Source: Streptomyces sp. PKU-EA00015 (GTDB lineage: Bacteria > Actinomycetota > Actinomycetes > Streptomycetales > Streptomycetaceae). From it: a stretch of 64,000 bases of DNA. The stretch's first letter is position 1, and the number at the start of each line of letters is the position of its first letter. The notes under the pieces were generated by a model that did no database searches, was not told where the DNA came from, and was given only the letters and a program-made list of their open reading frames with translations. A program made the translations under genes and the position numbers. Location of the stretch: positions 62,001-126,000 of the forward strand of contig NZ_JABZEE010000025.1 of the NCBI RefSeq assembly GCF_013387495.1, written 5' to 3'. This document shows, piece after piece, positions 20,874 through 29,510 of the stretch.

Positions 20874-21518
20874 GTGGATCAACTGCTGAGAGTCATGAAC
20901 TTCAACGTCTCGAGTGACGGGATCGGTGCCGGTGAGCACCAGAGTTTCGAGCGGCCGTTCGGCCACGACCATCCCGAGAGGCTGTTCGCCTGGGCCGGAG
21001 CCACGGCGAGCTGGCCCATGCGCACGGATCCCGGGGGGAGCCGGGGCCTCGACGACTACTTCACGCGAGACTTCGCACGCAACATCGGTGCCGAGATCAT
21101 GGGCCGCAACAAGTTCGGGCCCCAACGCGGGCCCTGGCAGGACCATGAGTGGCGCGGCTGGTGGGGTGACGAGCCCCCGTTCCGCACGCCGGTGTTCGTC
21201 ATGACCCACTACAAGCGTCCGTCGTTCATGCTCTCCGACACCACGTTCCACTTCGTCGACGGCGACCCGGCCACGGTTCTCGAACGGGCGCGGGAAGCGG
21301 CGGAGGGCAAGGACATCCGACTCGGTGGCGGGGTCACCACCATCCGGCAGTTCCTTGATGCTGACCTCGTCGATACCATGCACGTGGCGGTCTCGCCGGT
21401 AAAGCTCGGATCCGGACTACGACTCTGGGAGTCCCCCGATGAGCTGCTCGACCGGTTCCACCTGGAGGTCGTGCCCAGCCCGAGCGGCGTGACGCACCAC
21501 CTGTTCTGGCGAAGGTGA
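20874..21518 (+). CDS. Dihydrofolate reductase family (RibD C-terminal-like) protein
   Basis: A 214-residue protein with the fold of bacterial DHFR-like/RibD-C reductases. It opens VMNFNVSSDGIGAG, carries an IMGRNKFGP box (dinucleotide-fold helix start), a TPVFVMTHYKRP strand, and the glycine loop DIRLGGGVTTIRQFLDADLVD that contacts NADPH. It is probably an NADPH-dependent reductase of unknown substrate. The GTG at 20874 has an AGGAAA element upstream. It lies just inside the region bounded by tRNA-like scars, so it may be acquired. Confidence 0.88.
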   Translation: MDQLLRVMNFNVSSDGIGAGEHQSFERPFGHDHPERLFAWAGATASWPMRTDPGGSRGLDDYFTRDFARNIGAEIMGRNKFGPQRGPWQDHEWRGWWGDEPPFRTPVFVMTHYKRPSFMLSDTTFHFVDGDPATVLERAREAAEGKDIRLGGGVTTIRQFLDADLVDTMHVAVSPVKLGSGLRLWESPDELLDRFHLEVVPSPSGVTHHLFWRR

Positions 21519-21581
21519 CGCGAGGGCCCACTCGGGGATGTCAGCGCCGGACACACGGTCTCCCTGCTCGCAGCGATACGG

Positions 21582-21989
21582 CTATTCGATGACCGCAGTG
21601 GCTTCGACCTCGACAAGGAGATCCGCTTCCCCCAGCGCCGCAACGCCCAGCAGGGTGATCGGCTTGACCGGATCGATGCCCAGCTTGGCTGCCGCCCGGC
21701 CCACGCCCTCACCCAGCAGCGGCATCTTCGCGGGACTCCAGTCGACGACATAGATGGTCAGCTTCGCCACGTCATCGAAGGAACCGCCGATCCCGGCCAG
21801 AGCAGTGGCGACATTGAGATAGCACTGTTCGACCTGAGCGGCGAAGTCGCCCTCGCCCACCGGCCGGCCGTCGGCATCACGGGCGACCTGCCCCGCAAGG
21901 AACACCAGCTTCGATCCGGTGGCTACCGACAGCTGCCGGTAGACCTCGGGCTTCGGCAACCCGTCGGGATTGACCAGCGTCACGGACAT
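21582..21989 (-). CDS. RidA family protein lacking the catalytic Arg
   Basis: A 135-residue member of the YjgF/RidA family (FLAGQVARDADGRPVGEGDFAAQVEQ shortened here to its ends; LLVEVEATAVIE at the C-terminus). True RidA deaminases hydrolyse reactive enamine/imine intermediates using an Arg about 25 residues from the end; here that position reads PITLLGV, with no Arg. This suggests a different Rid subfamily. It is divergent from a TetR regulator across an 81-bp gap with a palindromic operator, so it is probably the regulator's target. Confidence 0.88.
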   Translation of the reverse strand: MSVTLVNPDGLPKPEVYRQLSVATGSKLVFLAGQVARDADGRPVGEGDFAAQVEQCYLNVATALAGIGGSFDDVAKLTIYVVDWSPAKMPLLGEGVGRAAAKLGIDPVKPITLLGVAALGEADLLVEVEATAVIE

Positions 21990-22043
21990 GAACGGCCTCT
22001 TCCTCTTAGCGTCTGGGACGGCAAGATCAGCACCTCCTGAAAG

Positions 22044-22058
22044 CATAGCGGTGCTATG
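22044..22058. promoter_or_regulatory. TetR-type operator CATAGC-GGT-GCTATG
   Basis: A perfect 6-bp inverted repeat with a 3-bp centre lies 12 bp before the tetR start and between it and the divergent ridA-like gene. It should bind the adjacent TetR dimer and repress both promoters. Confidence 0.65.
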
Positions 22059-22070
22059 TATTGTGGGGCC

Positions 22071-22721
22071 ATGGCGAGGACGAGAGACCCAGCGGTCCGC
22101 ACCCTGCTCCTCAACCGAGCCGCACAGATGCTGCGGATGCGGCAACCGGTCACGCTCCGCTCCTTGGTCGCTGGAACCGACGTGTCGACGATGGCCGTCT
22201 ACACCTACTTCGGCGGCATGGACGGCCTGTGGAAGGCGTTGCGGCAAGAAGGCTTCACGCGCCTGGCCGCCAAACTCGCGGCCGTCGAAACGTCCGCGGA
22301 CCCGGTACGCGACCTCGCCGCACTGGGGGCCGCCTACCTGGCGAATGCCTTGGAGAACCCCGATCTCTACCGCGTCATGTTCGATGCGGGCTTCGACCTC
22401 GAAGACACCGGCGCCGCGGACGAAACCCTGCACCGCCTCGTCCACGCCATCGACCGGGCCAAGGCGAACGGCCGCTTCCGCGGCGAGGTCGACCCGCTGG
22501 AACTGGCAACGCAGAGCTGGACCATCGGCCACGGTCTCGCCTCGCTCGTCGCCACCGGACCCCTGCCGCACCAGACACTCGCTCACGGCGTGCCCATGCT
22601 GACCGCACTGTTCACCAGCGCAGGAGACGAACCCGGCCGATGTCGCCGGTCGGTCGAGCGCGGCTGGGGACGGATGCCCCCAGCCGGGCCCGGCTCCCGT
22701 GATCGGAGCGACAGGCCCTGA
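22071..22721 (+). CDS. TetR/AcrR-family transcriptional regulator
   Basis: A 216-residue regulator. The N-terminal helix-turn-helix is visible at about 27-55 (TLRSLVAGTDVSTMAVYTYF, then GGMDGLWKAL), followed by a helical ligand domain. The C-terminal 30 residues are Arg/Pro-rich. I chose ATG 22071 (MARTRDPAV) over an in-frame ATG at 22056 that overlaps the operator. It likely autoregulates and represses the divergent RidA-like gene through the 22044-22058 palindrome. Confidence 0.92.
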   Translation: MARTRDPAVRTLLLNRAAQMLRMRQPVTLRSLVAGTDVSTMAVYTYFGGMDGLWKALRQEGFTRLAAKLAAVETSADPVRDLAALGAAYLANALENPDLYRVMFDAGFDLEDTGAADETLHRLVHAIDRAKANGRFRGEVDPLELATQSWTIGHGLASLVATGPLPHQTLAHGVPMLTALFTSAGDEPGRCRRSVERGWGRMPPAGPGSRDRSDRP

Positions 22722-22876
22722 CTGGATCACCGATCGGTGCGACGGCTGTCGCACCTGAGCTCGAACGGGCTGCAGATTCGCAGGGTATGCCGACTCAGCG
22801 GTGAGCCCCTCAAACACCTCGCCGCCGAGGCCCCCGCAGTCGTAAATCAACTTTCCGCCTCGTAGAAGGGCTGCCC

Positions 22877-23584
22877 ATGCAACCACCTGTCGCAGCGGTG
22901 ATCGAAGCCCACGGCACCCTGGAACGACTCGTCGCCGGAGTGACCGACCAGCAGCTCGCCGAAGCATCCGCCCTTCCAGGCTGGTCCCGTGGCCATGTAC
23001 TGGCGCATCTCACCGACAACGCGAGGATGTTCGCCCGTCTCGCGGAGCATGCCCTGTGCGGGGACCTGGTGACGGCCTACGACGGTGGCGTGGACGAGCG
23101 CAACGCGATCAACGAGGCCACCACCGGCCGCAGCGCCGCCGAGCACCGGGCCGAACTCGCCGCACACTCAGCCCGCCTGGAGGCAGCCTGGGCACACGCC
23201 GGCGACGAGGACTGGAAACGTCCGGTTACCTTCCGAAACGCCGACCTGGCCGCGACGGTCTGGGCACGCTGGCGCGAGGCATGGATCCACATGGTCGACC
23301 TGGACCTCGGCGTACGGTCGGACGACTGGCCCGAGGGTCTGGCAACTCACGCCATCGCATTCCTCCTTGACCGTCTACCGGCAGGCACGCGCGTAGGCGC
23401 CGAAGACGTGCGCCGCCAGTGGTCCGTCGGCGACCGGCCGGGCACGGTGGTCACCGGGCGGGTGCGCGACCTGGCGGCCTGGCTGGCCGGACGCACGCCC
23501 GCAGTCTCACCGGTAGCGGCGCAGGGACTACCTGCTCTTGGGCCCTGGCCGCCCCACCCGCCGCAGAGACAGAACCGCACCTGA
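22877..23584 (+). CDS. Maleylpyruvate isomerase (MDMPI)/DinB-superfamily protein
   Basis: A 235-residue protein with the N-terminal metal-binding four-helix bundle: GWSRGHVLAHLTDNARMFA carries the first His, and the EAWIHMVDLDLG segment the later His. These are typical of mycothiol-dependent maleylpyruvate isomerases and related thiol S-transferases. A small C-terminal SCP2-like domain follows (WSVGDRPGTVVTGRVRDLAAWL). The substrate cannot be read. It follows the tetR gene with a 155-bp gap. Confidence 0.88.
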   Translation: MQPPVAAVIEAHGTLERLVAGVTDQQLAEASALPGWSRGHVLAHLTDNARMFARLAEHALCGDLVTAYDGGVDERNAINEATTGRSAAEHRAELAAHSARLEAAWAHAGDEDWKRPVTFRNADLAATVWARWREAWIHMVDLDLGVRSDDWPEGLATHAIAFLLDRLPAGTRVGAEDVRRQWSVGDRPGTVVTGRVRDLAAWLAGRTPAVSPVAAQGLPALGPWPPHPPQRQNRT

Positions 23585-23780
23585 GATCTTCACCAGGCAC
23601 GGCGTGAGGGACTTGCCGATCTTGCCGAGCTGCGGGCACGGCCGACTCCTGCAGCAGCCGTCAGCCGGCACTCTGTTCATGAAAGGAAAGATGGCTATGC
23701 GCGCCGACGTTGTCTGGTGGGATCCGTCCGCCTCCGGCCCGACCGTCGAGACCATGCCTGACTCCCCATCCGCTCACCCA

Positions 23781-23912
23781 CCGCTCACGCGAACGGCACC
23801 GGACGAGGAGTCCGGGGCCGGGTAGAACGCCTCCCCGAGGGAGAAGCCCTAGGTCAGAGCGGTAACGCGTTGTGCCCCCGGCAGGATTCGAACCTGCGAC
23901 ACCCGCTTTAGG
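23781..23912 (-). repeat. tRNA-Arg(CCU) 3'-half scar with downstream flank, copy A
   Basis: About 132 bp closely matches 29924-30054. On the minus strand it holds the tRNA 3' half (from the anticodon-loop CCTAAAGCGGG through the T-arm GGTTCGAATCC to the acceptor end at 23872) plus about 90 bp of former downstream sequence. Homology stops inside the anticodon loop (23912), as expected for tyrosine-integrase strand exchange. No 5' tRNA half is attached, so it is not a functional tRNA gene. Confidence 0.75.
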
Positions 23913-24018
23913 GGTTCGATCAAGGGCGCCGCGCCACACGCACGCCGGGGCGGCCGGCCGCCGTGTGGGGTCGTTCGCGGATGCGGCTGTGCGCCCTCGT
24001 TGATGTCAGCTGTGGATG

Positions 24019-24351
24019 TCAGGCCCGGAAGAGCTGGGGGTGCGGACAGAGCTCCAGCGGGTCGTCTGGACGGTCCGCCCACTTCCACCAGACGTGCTGA
24101 GCGGGGCAGCGCCACAGCATGCGGCAGGTTCTCGCGCCATCATCTTCCCGGGCGGACAAGACAAGGCCGCCGGCCTTCATCATCGTCTGGGTGCACTCGG
24201 GACAATGTACGTGTGGCCGCTGACATGGGACGCAACCTATCTTGGCCCGAGGCGACAAGGCTCTGAGCTTGGGAATCACGGGCGATGCCAGCGCTTTGGG
24301 GCTCTGAACAGGCGTAACGGCCCGCGGGGACCCTGCTTTGTATGCTCGCAT
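24019..24351 (-). CDS. Zinc-ribbon-like hypothetical protein
   Basis: A 110-residue protein with a CVPC...HCPEC pair and a second Cys cluster (RTCRMLWRCPAQHVWWKWADRP), a layout seen in short Streptomyces zinc-ribbon proteins ending in an HVWWKWADRP-type segment. The N-terminal 35 residues look less coding-like, so the true start may be further in, but no better start precedes the first Cys pair. It is isolated between scar sequences and may be a passenger gene. Confidence 0.5.
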   Translation of the reverse strand: MRAYKAGSPRAVTPVQSPKALASPVIPKLRALSPRAKIGCVPCQRPHVHCPECTQTMMKAGGLVLSAREDDGARTCRMLWRCPAQHVWWKWADRPDDPLELCPHPQLFRA

Positions 24352-24531
24352 TGAACCGCTGTTGATCGCGGTTCCCCGCTCTATGGTGCGCCGGTCGTGC
24401 GGAAACGTCGGCGCGGGAGTGCTCGCCGTGTTCTACGATCCCCGTGCCTGCGTCGGCCGGCAGCTGTAGACCCACAGCACCGGCCCGTTGTGGAGGGAGC
24501 CAGCCCGTTGGAGCCGGGCCAGGTGGGCTGG

Positions 24532-24672
24532 CACCCGCTTTAGGAGCGAGGTGGGGTGAGTTGAGGCCTGACCTGCGGGATAGCGACTTCGGCGTCTGCT
24601 GGCTGCGGCCCCCAGTGGCAACCACAGTTCCCCGTGAGTCCCCGCCCCATCTGGAGCGGTTGTGGCACGGGG
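24532..24672 (+). repeat. Attachment-arm-like repeat, inverted relative to 37190-37327
   Basis: It starts with CACCCGCTTTAGGAG, the tRNA-Arg(CCU) anticodon-loop core also found at 30042-30056, and continues into about 125 bp (including CACAGTTCCCCGTGAGTCCC). That tail matches the minus strand of 37190-37327. It has no T-arm, so it looks like the element-side (attP-derived) half of an attachment site. Confidence 0.6.
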
Positions 24673-24843
24673 ACCTTCTAATTTGTTGCTCTATGCAGTT
24701 GGGGCAGGGACGGTCACAGCGGTGATACGAAGCTTGTGAGGGACGTTGGGGGGCGGGAACGATTGGCGGGGTTGCGATATTGGTTGCTGTACTCCTTTCC
24801 CGTCACGATATGTGTCGGTGAGGTTGCTGGGGGTGATGATGCC

Positions 24844-25131
24844 TTAGAACGCCGCCGCCAGCACAGCAGCGATCGAGAGGTAAGTGATCACGACACCGAG
24901 GATGACTCCCGCCATGGAGAGAACCTTCCAGGTGGGGGCCAGTGCGGCGCGGGCGATCTTAAGGTTGACGACCATGCCGAGCGCGCCGATGAGGCCGCCG
25001 ATCAATCCACCGACAAGGAGCAGACCCAAGGGGAGGGCCGTGAGTATGGCTTGCCATAGGGGAAGATTGCGGATTTGGGTGAACCAGTCCTCTCTTGAGG
25101 CGCCTGAACGGAGATCGGGCATCTTAGCCAT
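24844..25131 (-). CDS. Small two-helix membrane protein
   Basis: A 95-residue protein. After a short soluble start (MAKMPDLRSGASREDW) come two hydrophobic helices (LPLGLLLVGGLIGGLIGALG and VLSMAGVILGVVITYLSIAAV). The ATG at 25131 has GAGGAA upstream and is preferred over a start at 25194. Family not recognised. It lies in the defence-type island, in the same orientation as the methylase operon but 600 bp from it. Confidence 0.65.
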   Translation of the reverse strand: MAKMPDLRSGASREDWFTQIRNLPLWQAILTALPLGLLLVGGLIGGLIGALGMVVNLKIARAALAPTWKVLSMAGVILGVVITYLSIAAVLAAAF

Positions 25132-25337
25132 GTGGAGTTCCTCGGTGGTTCGAGAGCTGAGAGCGTGAAGATTCCAGTACTGTCGAGCGCGCATGCTAAC
25201 TGCCTATTAACGACCAAGCGGAGTTGGGTGTCCTCGCCGGGAGCTCATCGCTCCCCTCGGGTCGAAGTCCCGCGGCCGCAGTCGCCGCACTCAACTCCGG
25301 GCGTCCTCAGAGTCAGTCGCGGTGGGCGCGGGTGTTC

Positions 25338-25467
25338 TGGAGCACCAGTTTGGAAGACGGCGTATGCGGACTGTGGCTGACCTGTACGTCCGCTGACCTG
25401 AGGGCGCGATGGTTGCTCCGCTTTTCCCCGTGGTTCCCCCCCTCGCCCCCAGCGGATCGGGCACGCG
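25338..25467 (+). repeat. Attachment-arm-like repeat, inverted relative to 32886-33028
   Basis: It begins TGGAGCACCAGTTTGGAAGAC, whose complement resembles the 3' side of a tRNA-Gly(UCC) anticodon arm (CTTCCAA loop). It continues with two GCTGACCTG direct repeats and a CCCCGTGGTTCCCC block. The whole 130 bp is found again, inverted, at 32886-33028. The spaced direct repeats look like integrase arm-binding sites. The tRNA identity is uncertain. Confidence 0.55.
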
Positions 25468-25478
25468 AGGGGCACGCC

Positions 25479-25664
25479 TCAGGCACCGACGCTTGCCCAC
25501 TCAGCCCTGAGGTCCGCGCACACTATGCGTACCGTGGCGGTCGTCAGTTTCAGCTCGTGACTGCATCCGGCCTCGTCGGGCAGGACTTCGTCCAGGCGGA
25601 CGGAGTTGAAGTCGGACAGCTCGATTGGCCCCCCGTCGTCAGCCCGGACGGTCCGCTCACGCAC
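25479..25664 (-). CDS. Hypothetical protein, 61 aa
   Basis: A GTG-started frame with strong G/C preference at third positions, encoding an acidic soluble peptide (ADDGGPIELSDFNSVRLDEV, then ELKLTTATVRIVCADL). It looks coding but matches nothing I know. It lies 68 bp downstream of the two-TM protein gene and could be the third gene of the methylase operon. Confidence 0.4.
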   Translation of the reverse strand: MRERTVRADDGGPIELSDFNSVRLDEVLPDEAGCSHELKLTTATVRIVCADLRAEWASVGA

Positions 25665-25731
25665 CGCTCATGCGTCGGCGTGCCTCATACGGTGGGGCGC
25701 ACGCGAGCCCAGCAAGATCTACAAGGGCTGA

Positions 25732-25992
25732 CTAGCCGCGCTGACGCAGCTGTTGCACCACGGGCACCACGGCCAGACAGAGCAGCGCGGTTCCTCCGAA
25801 CGCTGCACCTGCCGAGAGCAGGGCTCCGGAAACCGGGGCGCCGTCGATGACCTTGAGGAATCCGACGCATACCGCGACGAGGGCAGAGGACAACACCATG
25901 ACCAGCAGCCAGGGGATCCAGGCACTGTTCGTGGGCTCGGCGGCCAACGTGGGCTGGGTCGTCGGAGCAGACGGTTGGCGCCGGGTGTTCAC
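25732..25992 (-). CDS. Two-TM small protein coupled to methylase
   Basis: An 86-residue protein with a Pro/Thr-rich N-terminus and two hydrophobic helices (WIPWLLVMVLSSALVAVCVG and LLSAGAAFGGTALLCLAVV). Its GTG start overlaps the stop of the upstream methylase by 4 bp (GTGA), which implies translational coupling. A tiny membrane protein locked to a modification enzyme could be a membrane effector or an anchor. No family recognised. Confidence 0.7.
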   Translation of the reverse strand: MNTRRQPSAPTTQPTLAAEPTNSAWIPWLLVMVLSSALVAVCVGFLKVIDGAPVSGALLSAGAAFGGTALLCLAVVPVVQQLRQRG

Positions 25993-28421
25993 AGCATCGC
26001 TTCTTTCTCGAATCGGTGGCGGGGGAAGGTACCAGGGGCGGGTTCCGAAGACTTGCCCAGAAGCGCACCGGCCAGGGCGATGCGGCTGTGCCGTACTGAG
26101 GCAGCGACAGCCAGATGCGCGCGGTCCAGCTCGTCAAGGCCGTTCAGCGCGGCTACGATTTCTTGCTGCTCGACCAGGCCCGGCAGCGGAATCTGCAGCG
26201 ATCCGAGAGATTCGGACCGAAGAGACGGGGCTGCGGTGGCCGCGGCCCGGTCCCGCATCCAGGCGACGGACTCGTCCAGGCACAGGTAGTGGAACAGGTA
26301 TTCCGGCAGCACCCGGTCCTCCTGTTCCTCGGGCACACGGAGCCGGATGACATTGGGGCTCATCAGCCAGCCGGTCTGATGCTGCTGCACCAGCGCCGGC
26401 GGAACGATCGCACCGGAGCGGACACACACAATGTCCCTGTGCCGCAGCTCGAAGTTCCTCAGGCGACGGGCCGTCTCCTCCGTCACCCGCTCATCCGCCC
26501 CGTCGTTGATGCGCCGGTCCTTCAGATGCCGTGGGAACACCACAGGGACCGGGCCGTTGGTGCTGCGCTGCTTCTTGCCGAGCACGGAATAAGACGGTCC
26601 GGCCTGAATCTCGCACAGTGAGTCCAGGTTGGCCGTGGATGTCGGCTGGTTCCTCCGGAGCAGCGGTCCATGGTCCCCGACGAACGGCAGCCGGGCGGCA
26701 GCATCCTGTATGTCCCGTAGGTGCTCCTCGGCGTTGAGCAGTCGCTCCTGGGCGGACACGAACTCGTGCTCGAAGCCGTCCCTTCCGCCACTTTGACGTT
26801 CGACATGGTCAAGTGGGTTGAGCGAGTAGCCGTTGCGCCGCAGTTCTTCCCGAGATACCAAGGCGGCGGGCACGTGTGGTTCCGCAGTCGTCGAACCGGG
26901 GAGAGGAGCGGCCGCGCCCATGCTCCTGTGAGCGCGGTAGGCGTCGAGTAGAGATTCGGCGTCCAGGGCGCTGAGGACCCGGCGCGAGCCGTTCTTCGAT
27001 CCCATGTGCCGTGCGTCGAGGAAAAGTGTGTTGTCGCTCGGGTTGTCGGGGTGGCGCAGTATCCATACCGAGACGGGTACGGCGGTGCCGGTGAACAACT
27101 GGGCCGGCAGGGCGATGACACAGTCGACGACTCCGCTCTCCACCAGGTTTCGCCGGATGGTCTGCTCGGCCTTGTGACCGGAGTTGCCCGCCTTGTTGGG
27201 CATGATGATCCCGGCTCGGCCCCGCTCGCGCAGCGTGGCCAAGCAGTGCTGGACCCAGGCAAGGTTGTCGTTGTCGAGCGGCGGAGCCCCGTACGCCCAC
27301 TGCCCCTCGCGGCGTCCTTCGCGGCCGGGGTCGCTCATGTTGAACGGTGGGTTGGTGAGCACGATGTCGAACGACTCCAACGGAGCCCGCTCCGGGCCGT
27401 CGTGCCAGGGGGCTGTGCGCTTGAGGTCGAGAACCGGGGAGACACCATGAAGGAGGAGATTCATGGTCGCCAGTCGCCACGTGTCGGCGCGCCGGGTCTC
27501 GCCGTACGTCAGCAACGTCTCTTTGCGCGGCAGACCGTCCTTGTCCAATGCGCAGGCGGCCATCGCCTCGATGAGGAACCCGCCGTCGCGGGCGTAGGGG
27601 TCGTAGACGGACTCCGGTTCCCCGGGACCGAATTCTGAGCAGGCCAGCCGCGTCATCAGCCGGACCACAGGGCGAGGAGTGAAGAATTCGCCGCTGCCCA
27701 GCGCGGCTCGTTGCTCGTACTCGTCGAGGATCAGCCCGAATACGTCCTCGGTGAGGCGGCTCATCGCATCCACGACATTGCGAAGGTCACGAGCAGTTCG
27801 TGGCTCCAGGCGCCCCAATGCTTCCTGCATGCTCGAATGGACACCGAGGCCACGCATGTCCTCGTCGGCCAGGCGGCCGACGTCCCGGAGCAACTGGGCT
27901 GCCTCGTCGAGACTGCTGAGGGCGCGGGCGCGGGCGGCCAATGTGTCGAAGCGGTCCGGGGCAGCGCCGCGGAGATAGTGGAGGCAGAGAAGCAGGTTCA
28001 GATAGTCCAGCACGCTGGCCGCCCCCCGTACGCGGTCGACGAGGCTGCCCATCAGATCGGCTACGATCCGCCGGTTCTCGGGGCGGGGCTCATCGACAGC
28101 GCCGGTCGGCATGCGGTACGACGACCCGGTGCCAAGACGGTGCCGCGCGGCGTCGGCTCCTTGCCCCTGCCTGGCACGGTCCCCGTAGGTGGTGCCGACG
28201 GGCTCCCCTTCGACGAGCCGCCCGGACGGCACCGGCCGTCGGTCCAGCCAGTCCATGACTTCCGACTGCCGGAAGTAGTCCTGTCCGTTGGAGCGCCGAG
28301 GAGAGGGAAAGTCGGTCTCCTGTTTTTCCCAGGCCGTTACGGTTGGTCGGCCTACGCCTGCGAGCGTGGCAATCTGCGCTCGTCCGAGCAACGGATCCTC
28401 ACCGGTCGGCGGGTACGACAT
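25989..28421 (-). CDS. HTH-N6-adenine DNA methylase-HsdS-like fusion
   Basis: An 810-residue protein with three parts. Residues 1-70 are a MerR/AlpA-like helix-turn-helix (LLGRAQIATLAGVGRPTVTAW). The middle is a type I-style adenine methyltransferase, with motif I DPYARDGGFL (about 272) and catalytic NPPF (about 357). The C-terminal 250 residues hold one target-recognition domain ending in the coiled-coil-like HsdS pattern (PLPGLVEQQEIVAALNGLDEL). It should methylate adenine in a specific site. No HsdR or other nuclease is adjacent; instead a two-TM protein overlaps its 3' end. It may be an orphan regulator or the modification arm of an unusual defence unit. Confidence 0.88.
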   Translation of the reverse strand: MSYPPTGEDPLLGRAQIATLAGVGRPTVTAWEKQETDFPSPRRSNGQDYFRQSEVMDWLDRRPVPSGRLVEGEPVGTTYGDRARQGQGADAARHRLGTGSSYRMPTGAVDEPRPENRRIVADLMGSLVDRVRGAASVLDYLNLLLCLHYLRGAAPDRFDTLAARARALSSLDEAAQLLRDVGRLADEDMRGLGVHSSMQEALGRLEPRTARDLRNVVDAMSRLTEDVFGLILDEYEQRAALGSGEFFTPRPVVRLMTRLACSEFGPGEPESVYDPYARDGGFLIEAMAACALDKDGLPRKETLLTYGETRRADTWRLATMNLLLHGVSPVLDLKRTAPWHDGPERAPLESFDIVLTNPPFNMSDPGREGRREGQWAYGAPPLDNDNLAWVQHCLATLRERGRAGIIMPNKAGNSGHKAEQTIRRNLVESGVVDCVIALPAQLFTGTAVPVSVWILRHPDNPSDNTLFLDARHMGSKNGSRRVLSALDAESLLDAYRAHRSMGAAAPLPGSTTAEPHVPAALVSREELRRNGYSLNPLDHVERQSGGRDGFEHEFVSAQERLLNAEEHLRDIQDAAARLPFVGDHGPLLRRNQPTSTANLDSLCEIQAGPSYSVLGKKQRSTNGPVPVVFPRHLKDRRINDGADERVTEETARRLRNFELRHRDIVCVRSGAIVPPALVQQHQTGWLMSPNVIRLRVPEEQEDRVLPEYLFHYLCLDESVAWMRDRAAATAAPSLRSESLGSLQIPLPGLVEQQEIVAALNGLDELDRAHLAVAASVRHSRIALAGALLGKSSEPAPGTFPRHRFEKEAML

Positions 28422-29063
28422 GAGCTCGGGGCCCCCTCAACTGCGCCATGAGAAATGGTTGATGGAGAGTGAGCCTAGAAGTGCGCGGCCACGCTGAGCA
28501 ACTGCGCACCTGGAGTGCGCAATCCTCTCCAAAGCTGTTAGGGCTACGGGAGTTGGCGGATCGTGGGCCCTGTGGCGGTGATCTAGTCGCTATCTCAGAG
28601 ACCTTGCTCGCCGCTCACCGTTTGAAGAGGGTGTTGGGGCGAGCCTGTTCGCTCACGCGCGCGTGTGTGCCGCCCTGCCAGGCAAGGCGCTGCCTCGTCC
28701 CTGTCGGATGACCATGGACGCGTCATGCTGCTGCGATGGGATTCGACGGAGCGGTCCAACGGGACGGTGACGCCTTCTGGCTTCAGATCGATCCGTATCT
28801 GATCGCCTCCGTCAACAACGCGGAGCCGCCTGCGGGGTAACGGCGGCGCGACCGACTGTCCACTATCCTCCATCCTCGGCGAGGCCGGTGACGGCTGGTT
28901 CCGGACCGGTGTTCTCGTGTCCCCGCGGCTTGTGGAGAGCGCGTGGCTTCTTCGTCCCGGCGGTCGGCTTGACCACAGGTAACGGAGGATCCCATCGGCG
29001 TACGGCCAGTGGTCAGTCGGGGGAGCCGGCGAGTCGTCGGAGTGAGGTGCGGGCGGCGTTTCG
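28422..29063. other. Intergenic region without a convincing gene
   Basis: About 640 bp lies between the methylase start and the PIN toxin stop. A 34-codon frame at 28736-28840 and a plus frame at 28469-28711 exist, but neither has an RBS or good composition. The methylase promoter must lie near 28430-28500. Confidence 0.5.
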
Positions 29064-29510
29064 TCAGACCTTCTCGACTCGCACGGAGTGTCCCGCGAGG
29101 AGTTGAGCCATGTCGTCGGTGTCGGACGTGAAGACGGTTGCCTCAGCTCCTTGCACGGCTTCCCGCCCTGCCACAGCCGCCAGGATGGCGTCGATGGCGT
29201 ACTTGTGACCATGTAGACCGGCTGCCTTCAGTATGTCGCGCGCCATGGCGATCACCTGGTCGTCCGTGTGCACGACGCGGATCCGGGACAGCGTCCAGTT
29301 CCACAGCGCCTGCTTCGACGTTCCGCGAGGGTCCCATGCTTCCAAGGTCGTGAGCGCCGACGTGATGATCGGGATGTCGAGCCGCGGAGCCGTTTTGATC
29401 AGCGCGGCCATCTCCCGATCGCCGTGAACCGCCTTGGAGAGGGCCTCGGAGTCGAACACGAAGACGCGCTGTCGCGGCCGGTGCATTTTCGCTCGGGTGG
29501 TGCGGTTCAC
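29064..29510 (-). CDS. PIN-domain toxin (VapC-like)
   Basis: A 148-residue PIN ribonuclease. The acidic catalytic residues are visible: Asp in VFDSEALS, Glu in TTLEAW, Asp in YAIDAILAA and Asp in TSDTDDMAQ. It would cleave RNA when free of its antitoxin. The GTG start overlaps the antitoxin stop by 4 bp (GTGA), a classical coupled TA layout. The extra basic N-terminal residues (NRTTRAKMHRPRQR) may be dispensable if an internal ATG is used. Confidence 0.85.
   Translation of the reverse strand: MNRTTRAKMHRPRQRVFVFDSEALSKAVHGDREMAALIKTAPRLDIPIITSALTTLEAWDPRGTSKQALWNWTLSRIRVVHTDDQVIAMARDILKAAGLHGHKYAIDAILAAVAGREAVQGAEATVFTSDTDDMAQLLAGHSVRVEKV

Noticed and set aside
23872..23912. Possible tRNA gene on the minus strand (acceptor end, T-arm, anticodon stem side)
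   Set aside because: The 5' half is missing beyond the anticodon loop, so it is a scar, not a functional tRNA. The same holds for 30014-30058.
28736..28840. 34-codon frame MGFDGAVQRDGD...
   Set aside because: Too short and no RBS; could be a fragment but cannot be supported.
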